This document shows positions 6,561 to 13,397 of a stretch of DNA of 13,397 bases, piece after piece. Source of the stretch: Bryobacteraceae bacterium. Its GTDB lineage: Bacteria; Acidobacteriota; Terriglobia; Bryobacterales; Bryobacteraceae. Both the position numbers and the translations under genes were made by a program. The stretch's first letter is position 1. Every line of letters starts with the position of its first letter. The stretch lies in the NCBI GenBank assembly GCA_030036985.1, contig JASHSD010000667.1:1-13397 (forward strand), written 5' to 3'. The notes under the pieces were generated by a model. That model was not told the DNA's origin. It saw nothing but the letters and a program-made list of their open reading frames with translations, and made no database searches.

Positions 6561-8354
6561 TCACTGGCAAATTTGGATACCGTTCTCCGTTGGATAACAA
6601 ATAGTGGAGGTGACAACTGGCGTCCGCCCCAGACCGAAGGTTATGAAAGACAGCCAACTCGGCAATATGTTGGTCAGAGTGTTCGCAACAGCAGTACCCG
6701 TTACGGCGCTGGCGACCATGTTTCCGATCTCCTGTAGGTTTGCGTACTGTTGAAATGCCGCAACTTTCCCCGCACGTAGGGATCTTCGACTTGAGTTCGC
6801 AATCAGCGCCAATTCCTGCTTGACGTTTGGGAGCGGAAATAAGACATAAGCGATCTTGGTACCCGCGGCCCCACCGACCGCCCCCGTTCCGATGTCCTTG
6901 GCAATCGCTCCGAAATCCGCAGGATTGCTATTCTGCGGAACATCCAGAATATCGTTGGCTTCCCGCTGCACGGCGCCACCGACGGCATTTGCGCCGCCAT
7001 TGACTGCGGCGCTGGTCAAGAGATAGTTGGTTGTTAACACTGCGGGCGTTGGGAGCAGGCCGAGAGTAAGACCGGCAAGTCCGCCCGAGACAAGGCCTCC
7101 CAACGCGGCGGCGCCAACTTCACCACGATTGATCGCAGAAAAGTTCGCTCCGTTCTGAGTTAGCTGACTCAACACGTCACCAATAGCGCCCCCGGCCGCC
7201 CCAACGATCGCACCGGTGAGAGCCGCAGCTAACAACGGGTTTTCGCCGTTCCGATCAACAAAGACCATCGGGCTGTTGACTGCATATGAGTACCCGTTCC
7301 AGCGTTGTGGATCGAAAATGGATGCGCTTACCCCCTCGGGGTCGGGGCTCAAAAACCGGCCCTGTCCCGAAGCCATCATCCTCGCGAGGAAATTATCGAA
7401 GCCGTCCTGATCGCTGCCGCCGGGTGCGGTCTCCGGATCTCGCTCCTGGCCGGTGAACTGGATATTCGTATCCGTCTGTCCGTAGCAGCTTACTACGCTG
7501 CGGCCCTCACCGGCCGGAATCTGCTCCCCAAACGGCAGGTAATCATGACACCCCAGAACACTTGTCGTCGCGTTCGTGACGTTTGTCACCAGCCGCGTGC
7601 TGCCCAAGTGGTCCTGGCTCAGGTACTGGGTACCGGTCGTGGTCGGCGCTGGGCCGCCGTATTCCACCGCCAGGTTCCCGGTCGGATCGTACACATACAC
7701 CGTCGTTCCCGTGGTGCTTGTCGTCTTCGACACCCGCCTTCCGTCGCCATCATAAACGATCGATGCAGTTGCGCCCGTACTCGAATCGCTCCACCCCGTC
7801 AGCCGCGACTCCGCGTCGTATGTCATCGACTGCGTCCGCAGACCCGTCATATTCCCGGCCTGATCGTACGCCGCCGCTGGCGCCGCCCACTGGTTGGTAG
7901 TCGGATTGCACGGCCAGTTCGCCCCGTTATTCGGCGGAGGCGACGAAGTCAGAGAGGTCTGCGGCGTAAAGTTTGACGGCCCCGCCAGCATGGTGGTTCC
8001 GGTCGTGGCCACGGCCCGGTTGCCGAGATTGTCGTACACATACGCCTGCGTCCAGCCCTGGCTCGCCGTATTCGATTCCGCGATATTGGTCAGACGGTTG
8101 GCGTTGTCGTAGCTGTACGTTTGGGTGTAATTCTGCGTGGCGCTCGTCGCGGGCTAGGCGATGCTCTGGCTCTGTAATCTGCCGTTGTCGAGCATTGTGC
8201 CGTTGCTCTTAGCGCTGTTCGATCCCCAGTTCAGGCCGAGGTTCAGCAGAGTGTTCGGTCCCTGCACGGCCTGAATGGATTGCGACTCGAGCCGCGGCGT
8301 GTACTGGAACGTGTGAACCACCGTGTCCCCGGTCGTCATCGACAGCGGCGCACC
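6561..8354 (-). pseudogene. 3' remnant of an RHS/YD-repeat protein gene with internal TAG
   Basis: The frame encodes an RHS tip. It includes YD repeats (such as YSYDNANRLTNIAES and MTYDAESRLTGW), an RHS core ending with YLSQDHLGSTRL, GRFLSPDPEG and YSYAVNSPMVFVDRNGENP, and about 220 residues of Gly/Ala-rich, hydrophobic variable tail (LLAAALTGAIVGAAGGAIGD onward) ending CYPTENGIQICQ. The same frame continues upstream through a single TAG at 8154-8156, with RHS-like sequence on both sides (GRLQSQSIA before it, PATSATQNYTQTYSYD after). One C-to-T change in a CAG codon would explain it. A second in-frame TAG at 8355-8357 marks the point where RHS similarity fades. Full RHS proteins usually exceed 1000 residues, so the secretion and shell-forming N-terminal part is missing. 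No catalytic toxin motif is recognised in the tail. A 492-residue fragment could only be made from the GTG at 8039, which lacks a visible ribosome binding site. Confidence 0.75.
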
Positions 8355-8593
8355 CTATATATCGGGAGCAGTCGCGCGGCGCCGGCGCATCGCAGCTCGG
8401 ACCCGTTCTGCCTTCTCGGGAGTTCCGGGTACGGACCTCGTTGGCTGCCCCAATTACATCAGAAGCACGCCGGTCAATCCGTTTTCCGGGTGCACCAGAA
8501 GGATTCTCGAGTGGGGAAGCAGCTAGTATCCGCGCCTGAGATTAGCCGTTCCCTCAATCCCTCGCGAGCGGTCCAATACTTCAGAGCCATCTT
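8355..8593. other. Gap between RHS remnant and polysaccharide operon
   Basis: RHS similarity on the - strand stops at a TAG at 8355-8357. The following 240 bases contain short open frames on both strands, none with a recognisable family. This is the probable breakpoint where the 5' part of the RHS gene was lost, and it must also contain the promoter of the polysaccharide operon, for which I see no convincing -35/-10 pair. Confidence 0.45.
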
Positions 8594-9937
8594 GTGCCCG
8601 GGGCCAGTGTCGTTAATGAAATCGAACCCAAACGTCCGATCTTCAGCTGGGCGAGATTGGGTATTGCGGATCCGTGGCTCGTCGTCCTCTTCGCCTTCCT
8701 GCTGCTCCTGCCGCCGTTTCCTTTTCCGATCGGAAACTCGGGCGCTCACATTGCGCCATTGATTGCCCTGGTCGGATTGGGGCCTGCGGTTCTTCAAATT
8801 GCGGAATGGCGGCGCGTCGGCAATCGGCTGCTTCGCGGCCTGCCCCTTCGATTCCTGACCTTTTGGATCATCGCGGCGGCAAGTTCGGCATTCGCCGCAA
8901 GATACTCCGGATGGCAGATTGCCTTGGAGAGTCTGGGGCGCGTTCTGCTGTTGGGCATCGGCGTCGGCGTCTTTCTTCGCACGTTCACGGCTCCCCTGAA
9001 CGCGCATTCGGAGTCTCAACTCATTGCCCGCATACTGCTCGGCATTGCAGCCGCCGGAGCCGCATTCGCCTGCATCGATTTCTATTTTCAGCTGCATCCT
9101 CCGGCGCGCTTCGCACACCAATTCGTGTGGCTGAGCTCCGGCGTCATGCGTCGGGCGCAAGGCGTGTTCTATGAATCCAGTACGCTGGGGAGCTTCTGCA
9201 CGTTTTTTCTTGTCATGATTCTGGCGGCGGCGTTCCCATTGAAAGGCCGGCGCGTATATTCACCCCTGCTGTTGCTTCCCGCCGCCCTCGTTTTTTCCGT
9301 AGCGTTGATCCTTTCCTCTTCGCGGGCCTCGGTTGTTGCCGCGGCAACCGCGGGCTTCACATTCGTGCTTCTGCATCGGACGAATTTCCGGACGCGCGCG
9401 AATTTCCGGGCCCTCCTCCCGGCCTCGCTCGGCTGCATCGGCGCGGTGATTGTTGTACGTTTCGCGATACCGGCATTCTGGGCAAACTATGCATACAGGC
9501 TGGTCCAATCCGCCCGGTATTTCTGGTCCTATCCGGACTTCGTGCTCTCCGGGCGTCTCGGAAACTGGAAGATCCTGACCGATTTTCTCCGGCAACACCC
9601 CTGGAACCTGGTATTCGGCATCGGCTACAAGACGATTCCTTACACGAGCTACATCGGATCCCGTGTCGTAGCGGACAACACCTGGCTGAGTCTGCTGGTC
9701 GAGACCGGAATCGTCGGTGTGGCGGCGTTCGCCGCGCTCAATGTCGCGATATTCCGCACGACATATCGCGCCGCACGATCGCATCGCGCGGAAACGTCGT
9801 TCTTCGGCGTCTGGATCTTCTGCTTCTGGTGCGGGGAAACCGTTCAGATGCTGACGGCGGACGCGATCACTTACTGGCGGGTGCTCCCCGTTTATTTCTG
9901 GGTGCTTGCCATCGCGACGCGAAGAACGGCCGATTGA
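8594..9937 (+). CDS. O-antigen polymerase/ligase-like membrane protein (Wzy/WaaL type)
   Basis: A 447-residue protein with about twelve hydrophobic segments spread over its length, as in O-antigen polymerases and ligases (PF04932). Family landmarks are visible: SSSRAS after a membrane helix (241-246), the long loop with SGRLGNW (319-325), QHPWNLVFGIGY (334-345) and DNTWLSLLVETGIVG (361-375), corresponding to the usual R..W, hP..G.G and N..l..l.E.GliG pattern. Such enzymes act at the outer face of the inner membrane, joining lipid-linked sugar repeats or transferring the glycan to an acceptor. The start is GTG at 8594; an in-frame stop at 8543-8545 limits extension, and the ribosome binding site is weak. 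It overlaps the following glycosyltransferase by four bases, so the pair is an operon for an exported polysaccharide. Polymerase and ligase cannot be told apart from this sequence. Confidence 0.85.
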   Translation: MPGASVVNEIEPKRPIFSWARLGIADPWLVVLFAFLLLLPPFPFPIGNSGAHIAPLIALVGLGPAVLQIAEWRRVGNRLLRGLPLRFLTFWIIAAASSAFAARYSGWQIALESLGRVLLLGIGVGVFLRTFTAPLNAHSESQLIARILLGIAAAGAAFACIDFYFQLHPPARFAHQFVWLSSGVMRRAQGVFYESSTLGSFCTFFLVMILAAAFPLKGRRVYSPLLLLPAALVFSVALILSSSRASVVAAATAGFTFVLLHRTNFRTRANFRALLPASLGCIGAVIVVRFAIPAFWANYAYRLVQSARYFWSYPDFVLSGRLGNWKILTDFLRQHPWNLVFGIGYKTIPYTSYIGSRVVADNTWLSLLVETGIVGVAAFAALNVAIFRTTYRAARSHRAETSFFGVWIFCFWCGETVQMLTADAITYWRVLPVYFWVLAIATRRTAD

Positions 9938-11034
9938 AAATCCTGTTCCTCGATCAGTACAGCGACCCCGGCGGGGCTCAATTCTGCCTGCGCGACCTTA
10001 TGCCTGAGATCCTGCGGCGAGGCTGGGAATCGCTCCTGATGGTCCCGGGCAATGGACAACTCGTCGGTTGGTGTCAAAGTTCGAAAATACCGACATATGA
10101 ACTTCCGTTGAAAAACTACTCGAGCGGGCGAAAAACCATCCGGGATTTTTGGCAGTTCGGCACGGATGTGCCGCGCGCGGCTGCGGCCGTCCGAACCATT
10201 GTGAAGCGGGAGCGAATTGACCTTGTTTACGTGAACGGCCCGAGAGCGCTGCCGGCGGTAGTGGGCATCTCCCGCCCGGTAGTCTTTCACGCTCATCACC
10301 GCCCCCGAAGCTGGTATTGCCGGAAACTCGTGCGGTCGATTGTCGGCGCAACGAACGCGCTTGTGATTGCCGTGTCGGCCTACGTTGCCCGCGATTACCC
10401 GCGCGCGCGCGTCATCTACGCCGGCGTGGCGGATCTCCTGCAGGGAACACGCACATTCGACCGTCGGCCGGCGCGCATCGGGATCATTGGACGGATCGCT
10501 CCCGAGAAGGGCCAGCTCGATTTTGTGCGCGCAGCGGAGCGGCTCCGGAAGAACGGCGTGAGCGCCGAATTCTTCATTCACGGATCGCCGCTGTTTGCCG
10601 ATCCCGCCTACGAGGCTCAAGTCAGATCGGCGGTTCAGGGCGCCACGGTGAAATTTTGCGGGTGGGCGGACCCTATCGAAAGAGCGCTGCACAACCTGGA
10701 GATTGTGGTAGTGCCGTCGGGTCCGGACGAAGCGGCGGCAAGGGTCATCATGGAGGCCCTCTCGGCCGGCGCACCGGTGGTGGCGTATCGAGCGGGTGGA
10801 ATTCCGGAGATCGTCGATCACCTGCGGACAGGTCTGTTGACTGAGCGCGCCGATCCGGAATCGCTGGCGCTGGCGATCGGGACGTTGCTGGAAGACCGGC
10901 AGCTGATGCATCGGCTCTCCGTCGCGGGCAGAGAGGAATGGGAGCGGCGATTCAGGGTCGAGCGGTTTCGGAGCAGCGTTTGCGATCTGCTGGAGAGCCG
11001 CTTCCAAAATACCAGCGAAGGCCGCCGAGGATAG
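9934..11034 (+). CDS. GT4-family glycosyltransferase
   Basis: The start is taken as TTG at 9934, overlapping the preceding TGA as TTGA and giving the family's standard N-terminus (KILFLDQYSDPGGAQFCL); longer in-frame starts lie inside the polymerase gene. The protein has 366 residues, a normal GT-B size. The N-terminal half carries the GGAQ loop (13-16) and HAHHR (119-123). The C-terminal half carries IGRIAPEKGQLDF (185-197), whose basic residues contact the sugar-nucleotide diphosphate, and the EX7E motif E266 to E274 in DEAAARVIMEALSAGAPVVA (265-284), followed by GGIPEIV (288-294). Members transfer a sugar from a nucleotide donor to a lipid-linked or growing glycan with retention of configuration; donor and acceptor cannot be read here. 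It probably acts at the cytosolic face of the membrane, before the polymerase. Its last 83 bases overlap the convergent nucleotidyltransferase gene. Confidence 0.9.
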   Translation: MKILFLDQYSDPGGAQFCLRDLMPEILRRGWESLLMVPGNGQLVGWCQSSKIPTYELPLKNYSSGRKTIRDFWQFGTDVPRAAAAVRTIVKRERIDLVYVNGPRALPAVVGISRPVVFHAHHRPRSWYCRKLVRSIVGATNALVIAVSAYVARDYPRARVIYAGVADLLQGTRTFDRRPARIGIIGRIAPEKGQLDFVRAAERLRKNGVSAEFFIHGSPLFADPAYEAQVRSAVQGATVKFCGWADPIERALHNLEIVVVPSGPDEAAARVIMEALSAGAPVVAYRAGGIPEIVDHLRTGLLTERADPESLALAIGTLLEDRQLMHRLSVAGREEWERRFRVERFRSSVCDLLESRFQNTSEGRRG

Positions 11035-12244
11035 TGGGGGCGAGCGTGCCGAAGTGGTGCAGCGCGCGCCGTGCAATGAATGAAACTTCGAATAAGAGCC
11101 GCCTGATCCGAAGCGCTCGGCCGGCCTTGGCGGCGGGGATGTGAGGATCGAGAAGAACACGCGTGCGCCGTCGGGGAAACAGGCGGCGCGAGGCGATCCG
11201 CCACCTGTCTCCGGCGTTGTCGAGGAGACAGAAATGAAGCCAGATCTCGTTCTTCGCAGACCCGACTGCCGCGGTCGACGGCGACCACCCCGGCGCGGAG
11301 GCATAGAATGAAAACCAGCGCTGAATATTGGCAGGCAGCGACCGGATGGCCTCGCGCGCCTCGGGATGGAGTGCACAATGAAACCAATCCGAGGCCAGCC
11401 GAAATGCGATTCCCTCCATGGCGCGGGTCCGCGGCAGAGCTGTCTCTCGCCATTCGGCCCAGAACCCATCGGCCGTGGACGACCTTTCGAGGAAATGCGC
11501 GATCTCGTAAACGTGGCTGAGGCGCATGTCGCCATTGAGAAGATGCCGCACCAGATGCATTGCGGAATATGAAAGTCCGTCGACGGGGTGGAGCGTTTGA
11601 AATCGAAGAGCGCCCACCTGCCTCTCGACGCGCCGGCGCCGGAATCGGCTGAAGTCTTCCGTACAGAAACGCATCATGGAAGCGTTCCAGAAGCGGAAAT
11701 GAAGTTCGAGGGAATGCGGCATTTCGGGATCGAAGTAATCGCCTCGCCAGGTCCAGCCGGTGCGGCGGATCATGACGGGCAGGTGGTCGGAGCCCTGATC
11801 GAGCACGTCGCCGGCGAAGCTGTACCCCAAAGACTGAACCGTCCGGACAGCGGCGTCCATCGACTCCGCGGGAACGTAAATATCGATGTCGTACTGAGGG
11901 CGTAAGGCCGGGTCGTCCGAGTACCAGGGCCACTGCGCGAGGCCCTTCAACACGACGTAGTCGAGTCCGTTCGACGAAAGGGCGTCAGTGATCAGGCTCT
12001 GCGCGGCGATGAGCCGGTCGTAGCGAACGCGGTTTGCCGCGAGATTGGTTTCGAGGCGGTGACGGACCGTTTCCGGAAGAGAGTTGCGGCAACGAGAGGC
12101 AAGCGCAAGCGTGAGGTGCGCCCGATCGAGGGCGCGCAGCAGACCACGCCAGTCGTTTGCGGGAATGTTTGAGAGATCCCGGACACAGCCATCGTGGAAC
12201 CGCAGCGCTTTGAGGACAGCGGTGAGTTGCGCGCGCGGAGTCAT
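10952..12244 (-). CDS. PF14907-type nucleotidyltransferase family protein
   Basis: A 430-residue protein. The centre has VVLKGLAQWPWY (97-108), then LRPQYDIDIYVP (114-125), the pattern LKG..l...Y....R...DiDl.V of the uncharacterised nucleotidyltransferase family PF14907; D119 and D121 are the probable metal-binding pair. LELHFRFW (179-186) and HLVRHLLNGDMRLSHVYEI (230-248) also fit. Members often sit in exopolysaccharide loci and in some lasso-peptide clusters together with HprK-like kinases, as here. The substrate is unknown. The ATG at 12244 has AAGGA four bases upstream. The C-terminal part is basic and Arg-rich. The stop lies inside the convergent glycosyltransferase gene. A separate promoter may be needed, because intergenic repeats and a terminator lie between this gene and the kinase gene upstream. 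Confidence 0.82.
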   Translation of the reverse strand: MTPRAQLTAVLKALRFHDGCVRDLSNIPANDWRGLLRALDRAHLTLALASRCRNSLPETVRHRLETNLAANRVRYDRLIAAQSLITDALSSNGLDYVVLKGLAQWPWYSDDPALRPQYDIDIYVPAESMDAAVRTVQSLGYSFAGDVLDQGSDHLPVMIRRTGWTWRGDYFDPEMPHSLELHFRFWNASMMRFCTEDFSRFRRRRVERQVGALRFQTLHPVDGLSYSAMHLVRHLLNGDMRLSHVYEIAHFLERSSTADGFWAEWRETALPRTRAMEGIAFRLASDWFHCALHPEAREAIRSLPANIQRWFSFYASAPGWSPSTAAVGSAKNEIWLHFCLLDNAGDRWRIASRRLFPRRRTRVLLDPHIPAAKAGRALRIRRLLFEVSFIARRALHHFGTLAPTILGGLRWYFGSGSPADRKRCSETARP

Positions 12245-12270
12245 GTGGTCCTTAGTATCCTTTCACCAGG

Positions 12271-12414
12271 TTTTGTGGGGCAGGTCTTCGGGCCAGCCGC
12301 CGGGCTTCTGCCCGGCGCGACGCTCGACAGAGTCCTGCTGTGAACCCGAATTTCTCGTGAACTTCAGGCCGCCCGGAAGGGCGGCCGCAGCGCCGAAGCG
12401 CCGGCCCCACCAGA
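12271..12414. repeat. Multi-hairpin intergenic repeat with complementary ends
   Basis: The outer ends GTGGGGC (12275-12281) and GCCCCAC (12404-12410) are perfectly complementary. Between them are two perfect 8-bp hairpins: CGCCGGGC/GCCCGGCG with loop TTCT (12298-12317) and GGCCGCCC/GGGCGGCC with loop GGAA (12367-12386). A third, shorter one, GCGC-CGAA-GCGC, lies at 12390-12401. The whole could fold like a cloverleaf, but it is not a tRNA. It resembles intergenic elements I recall as frequent in Solibacter-like genomes. It lies upstream of the nucleotidyltransferase start and so would be in its 5' leader if transcription begins further upstream. Confidence 0.65.
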
Positions 12415-12478
12415 ATTGCGGATGCCGTCTCGATATCAAGAAGGAACCTCCACAACCTTTACCCCAGGAAACAGGCTC

Positions 12479-12539
12479 GGACACGCGACTTCAGTCGCGT
12501 CCTTACCGGTGGCGCCCAAAAACGCGACTGAAGTCGCGT
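12479..12539. repeat. Inverted pair of the ACGCGACTTCAGTCGCGT repeat
   Basis: The palindrome at 12483-12500 and the inverted copy ACGCGACTGAAGTCGCGT at 12522-12539 are perfect reverse complements over 18 bases, with 21 bases between them. The left copy with its flank (12479-12500) is identical over 22 bases to the end of the element at 4240-4261, 8 kb away. This appears to be a compact version of the same dispersed element. Confidence 0.8.
12518..12539 (-). terminator. Intrinsic terminator of the HprK-like kinase gene
   Basis: Read on the - strand, the kinase TAA (12542-12540) is followed at once by an 8-bp stem ACGCGACT/AGTCGCGT and a run of five T. This is a textbook hairpin plus T-tract, built from a copy of the dispersed palindrome. 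It should separate kinase transcription from the nucleotidyltransferase gene downstream. Confidence 0.65.
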
Positions 12540-13397
12540 TTAGCCGCCGACCAATTTGCGGAGAGCTTCTTCCGCACCGTCCAGGTTGCCGTAAGTCAAC
12601 TCCGAAATCGGGAGATGCAGAAAATCTGCCATGGTGCGGCTCTGTGCCGCACGAATATACTCGCTGCCGTAACAGATCAGATTCTCAAGACGGCGCGCCG
12701 CTTCGGTTCGGTCGAACGGCGCGAGGCGCGGCTCGACCGGCTCGGACGCACGATTGAGAAAAACGATGTGAGCGGCCCTTGCCGAAAGCGCGACAGACAT
12801 TCCCAGCGCCGCCGTCTCAACCTCGATATCGAGCTTCCCGCTGGGCCGCGGTTCGGGATCGAATTGGCGCAGCTCCGGGAAAAGCAGACGCGCCGACTCA
12901 CGGAAACGAATCCGGAATGGCCGACCGACAACCTCGCGATCGCTTCGGTTGCGAACGACGTGGGTCGCGTCGTCGGAAAGATATGTCCAGCCTCTGCGTG
13001 CGCAGGCATAAACGAGCGAGGTTTTTCCGGCGCCTGAGTCGCCGCACAAGAGGACGGCCCGTCCGTTCAATGCGGCGCACGACGCGTGCACCGGAGCCAG
13101 GTGGCGCGAGTCGATCATCATGCACGCGGCCGGCTCAAGAAAGTGGTAGCGGACGTAGGCCCGATTGCGCGCGACATCGCGAGTCAGGCAGATGAAAGAG
13201 AAAACGCCGGCCAGATCGCACACGGCGAAATTATCGGGCCCGTGCACCATTGAGACGATGTGATTTCTTCCGCGAGGCATCGACGGCCGCGGCGGCGTCT
13301 GCGCTTCATGTTCTTCGACCAGCACGTTGAGCGTTGCGGCCGAGCCGCTCGATCCGGCGGGAAACGGCTTCCAAAGCCAGTCCGCCGCGGCCAGAAC
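12540..13397 (-). CDS. HPr kinase/phosphorylase-like P-loop protein (5' end beyond window)
   Basis: The frame is open from the window edge to the TAA at 12542-12540, with 285 visible residues. A GTG at 13325 could start a 261-residue form, but the codons before it (ending ADWLWKPFPAGSSGSAATLN) look coding, so the true start is probably outside the window. Counting from that GTG, the core is NGRAVLLCGDSGAGKTSLVY (87-106) with Walker A GDSGAGKT (95-102), then GWTYLSDDATHVV (112-124), whose Asp pair matches the HprK catalytic region. Classical HprK phosphorylates Ser46 of HPr in the sugar phosphotransferase system; no HPr gene is visible, and related kinases occur in exopolysaccharide and lasso-peptide loci, where the substrate may be a peptide or glycan-related molecule. 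Its neighbourhood with a PF14907 nucleotidyltransferase and a Wzy-like protein supports that second type. Confidence 0.82.
   Translation of the reverse strand, partial: VLAAADWLWKPFPAGSSGSAATLNVLVEEHEAQTPPRPSMPRGRNHIVSMVHGPDNFAVCDLAGVFSFICLTRDVARNRAYVRYHFLEPAACMMIDSRHLAPVHASCAALNGRAVLLCGDSGAGKTSLVYACARRGWTYLSDDATHVVRNRSDREVVGRPFRIRFRESARLLFPELRQFDPEPRPSGKLDIEVETAALGMSVALSARAAHIVFLNRASEPVEPRLAPFDRTEAARRLENLICYGSEYIRAAQSRTMADFLHLPISELTYGNLDGAEEALRKLVGG

Noticed and set aside
6561..8354. RHS gene as an intact polymorphic toxin
   Set aside because: It has an in-frame TAG, no N-terminal part, and no recognised catalytic toxin motif in the tail.
8474..9160. A 228-codon open frame on the - strand
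   Set aside because: It is antisense to the polymerase gene, with a composition typical of shadow frames.
9892..11535. A 547-codon open frame on the - strand
   Set aside because: It lies across the well-supported glycosyltransferase and nucleotidyltransferase genes. Its translation is low-complexity Arg/Pro/Ser with no motif, a shadow of GC-rich coding sequence.
12271..12414. Cloverleaf-like fold as a tRNA
   Set aside because: It is too long and lacks the TTCGA arm, an anticodon stem of proper size and a CCA-compatible acceptor; the hairpins have tetraloops.
4240..12540. Recurring palindromes as a CRISPR array
   Set aside because: There are only a few copies, without regular spacing or unique spacers, and no cas genes. 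They behave as REP/MITE-like intergenic repeats.
12084..13037. A 317-codon open frame on the + strand
   Set aside because: It is antisense to the kinase and nucleotidyltransferase genes and crosses two intergenic repeats. The product is Arg-rich and without a family.

Overview
The window is GC-rich and gene-dense. It looks like a chromosomal piece of an environmental Gram-negative bacterium, most likely Acidobacteriota of the Solibacter/Bryobacter kind. This assignment is inference. It rests on short intergenic palindromes built on ACGCGACTTCAGTCGCGT, a multi-hairpin intergenic repeat, an orphan RHS tip, and exopolysaccharide genes mixed with an HprK-like kinase and a nucleotidyltransferase. 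No rRNA, tRNA or CRISPR array was seen.

Region 1 (1-4230, + strand) is the most interesting part. A tightly packed operon contains the tail of an unknown gene, a 907-residue membrane-anchored ATPase, and a 442-residue protein overlapping it by ATGA. The ATPase runs: signal peptide, extracytoplasmic Ig/TIG-like domains, five predicted membrane helices (including a duplicated two-helix module), cytosolic RecF/PtuA-like ABC ATPase, coiled coil. The second protein has two gapless 115-residue repeats followed by a divergent TIR-like domain with a candidate catalytic glutamate. I read this as a candidate membrane-sensing ATPase/TIR (NADase-type) defence or signalling system; that function is inferred, not shown.

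Region 2 (4231-6031) starts with a 134-bp inverted-repeat element. A frameshifted small membrane protein gene follows. Then comes a divergent pair: an NsrR-like Rrf2 regulator (-) and an exported group-1 truncated haemoglobin (+). Between them lie a strong extended -10 promoter and a palindrome at the expected start of transcription. This is probably a nitric-oxide or redox responsive unit.

Region 3 (6032-8593) holds the 3' end of an RHS/YD-repeat gene on the - strand. It lacks its 5' part and is interrupted by one in-frame TAG. A small two-helix membrane protein gene begins at the base after its stop codon.

Region 4 (8594-13397) is an exopolysaccharide block. A Wzy/WaaL-like polymerase or ligase and a GT4 glycosyltransferase lie on the + strand with a 4-base TTGA overlap. 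They converge with a PF14907-type nucleotidyltransferase and an HprK-like kinase on the - strand. The two - strand genes are separated by about 295 bp of intergenic repeats, and the kinase has a hairpin-plus-T-tract terminator made from the same palindrome found in region 2.
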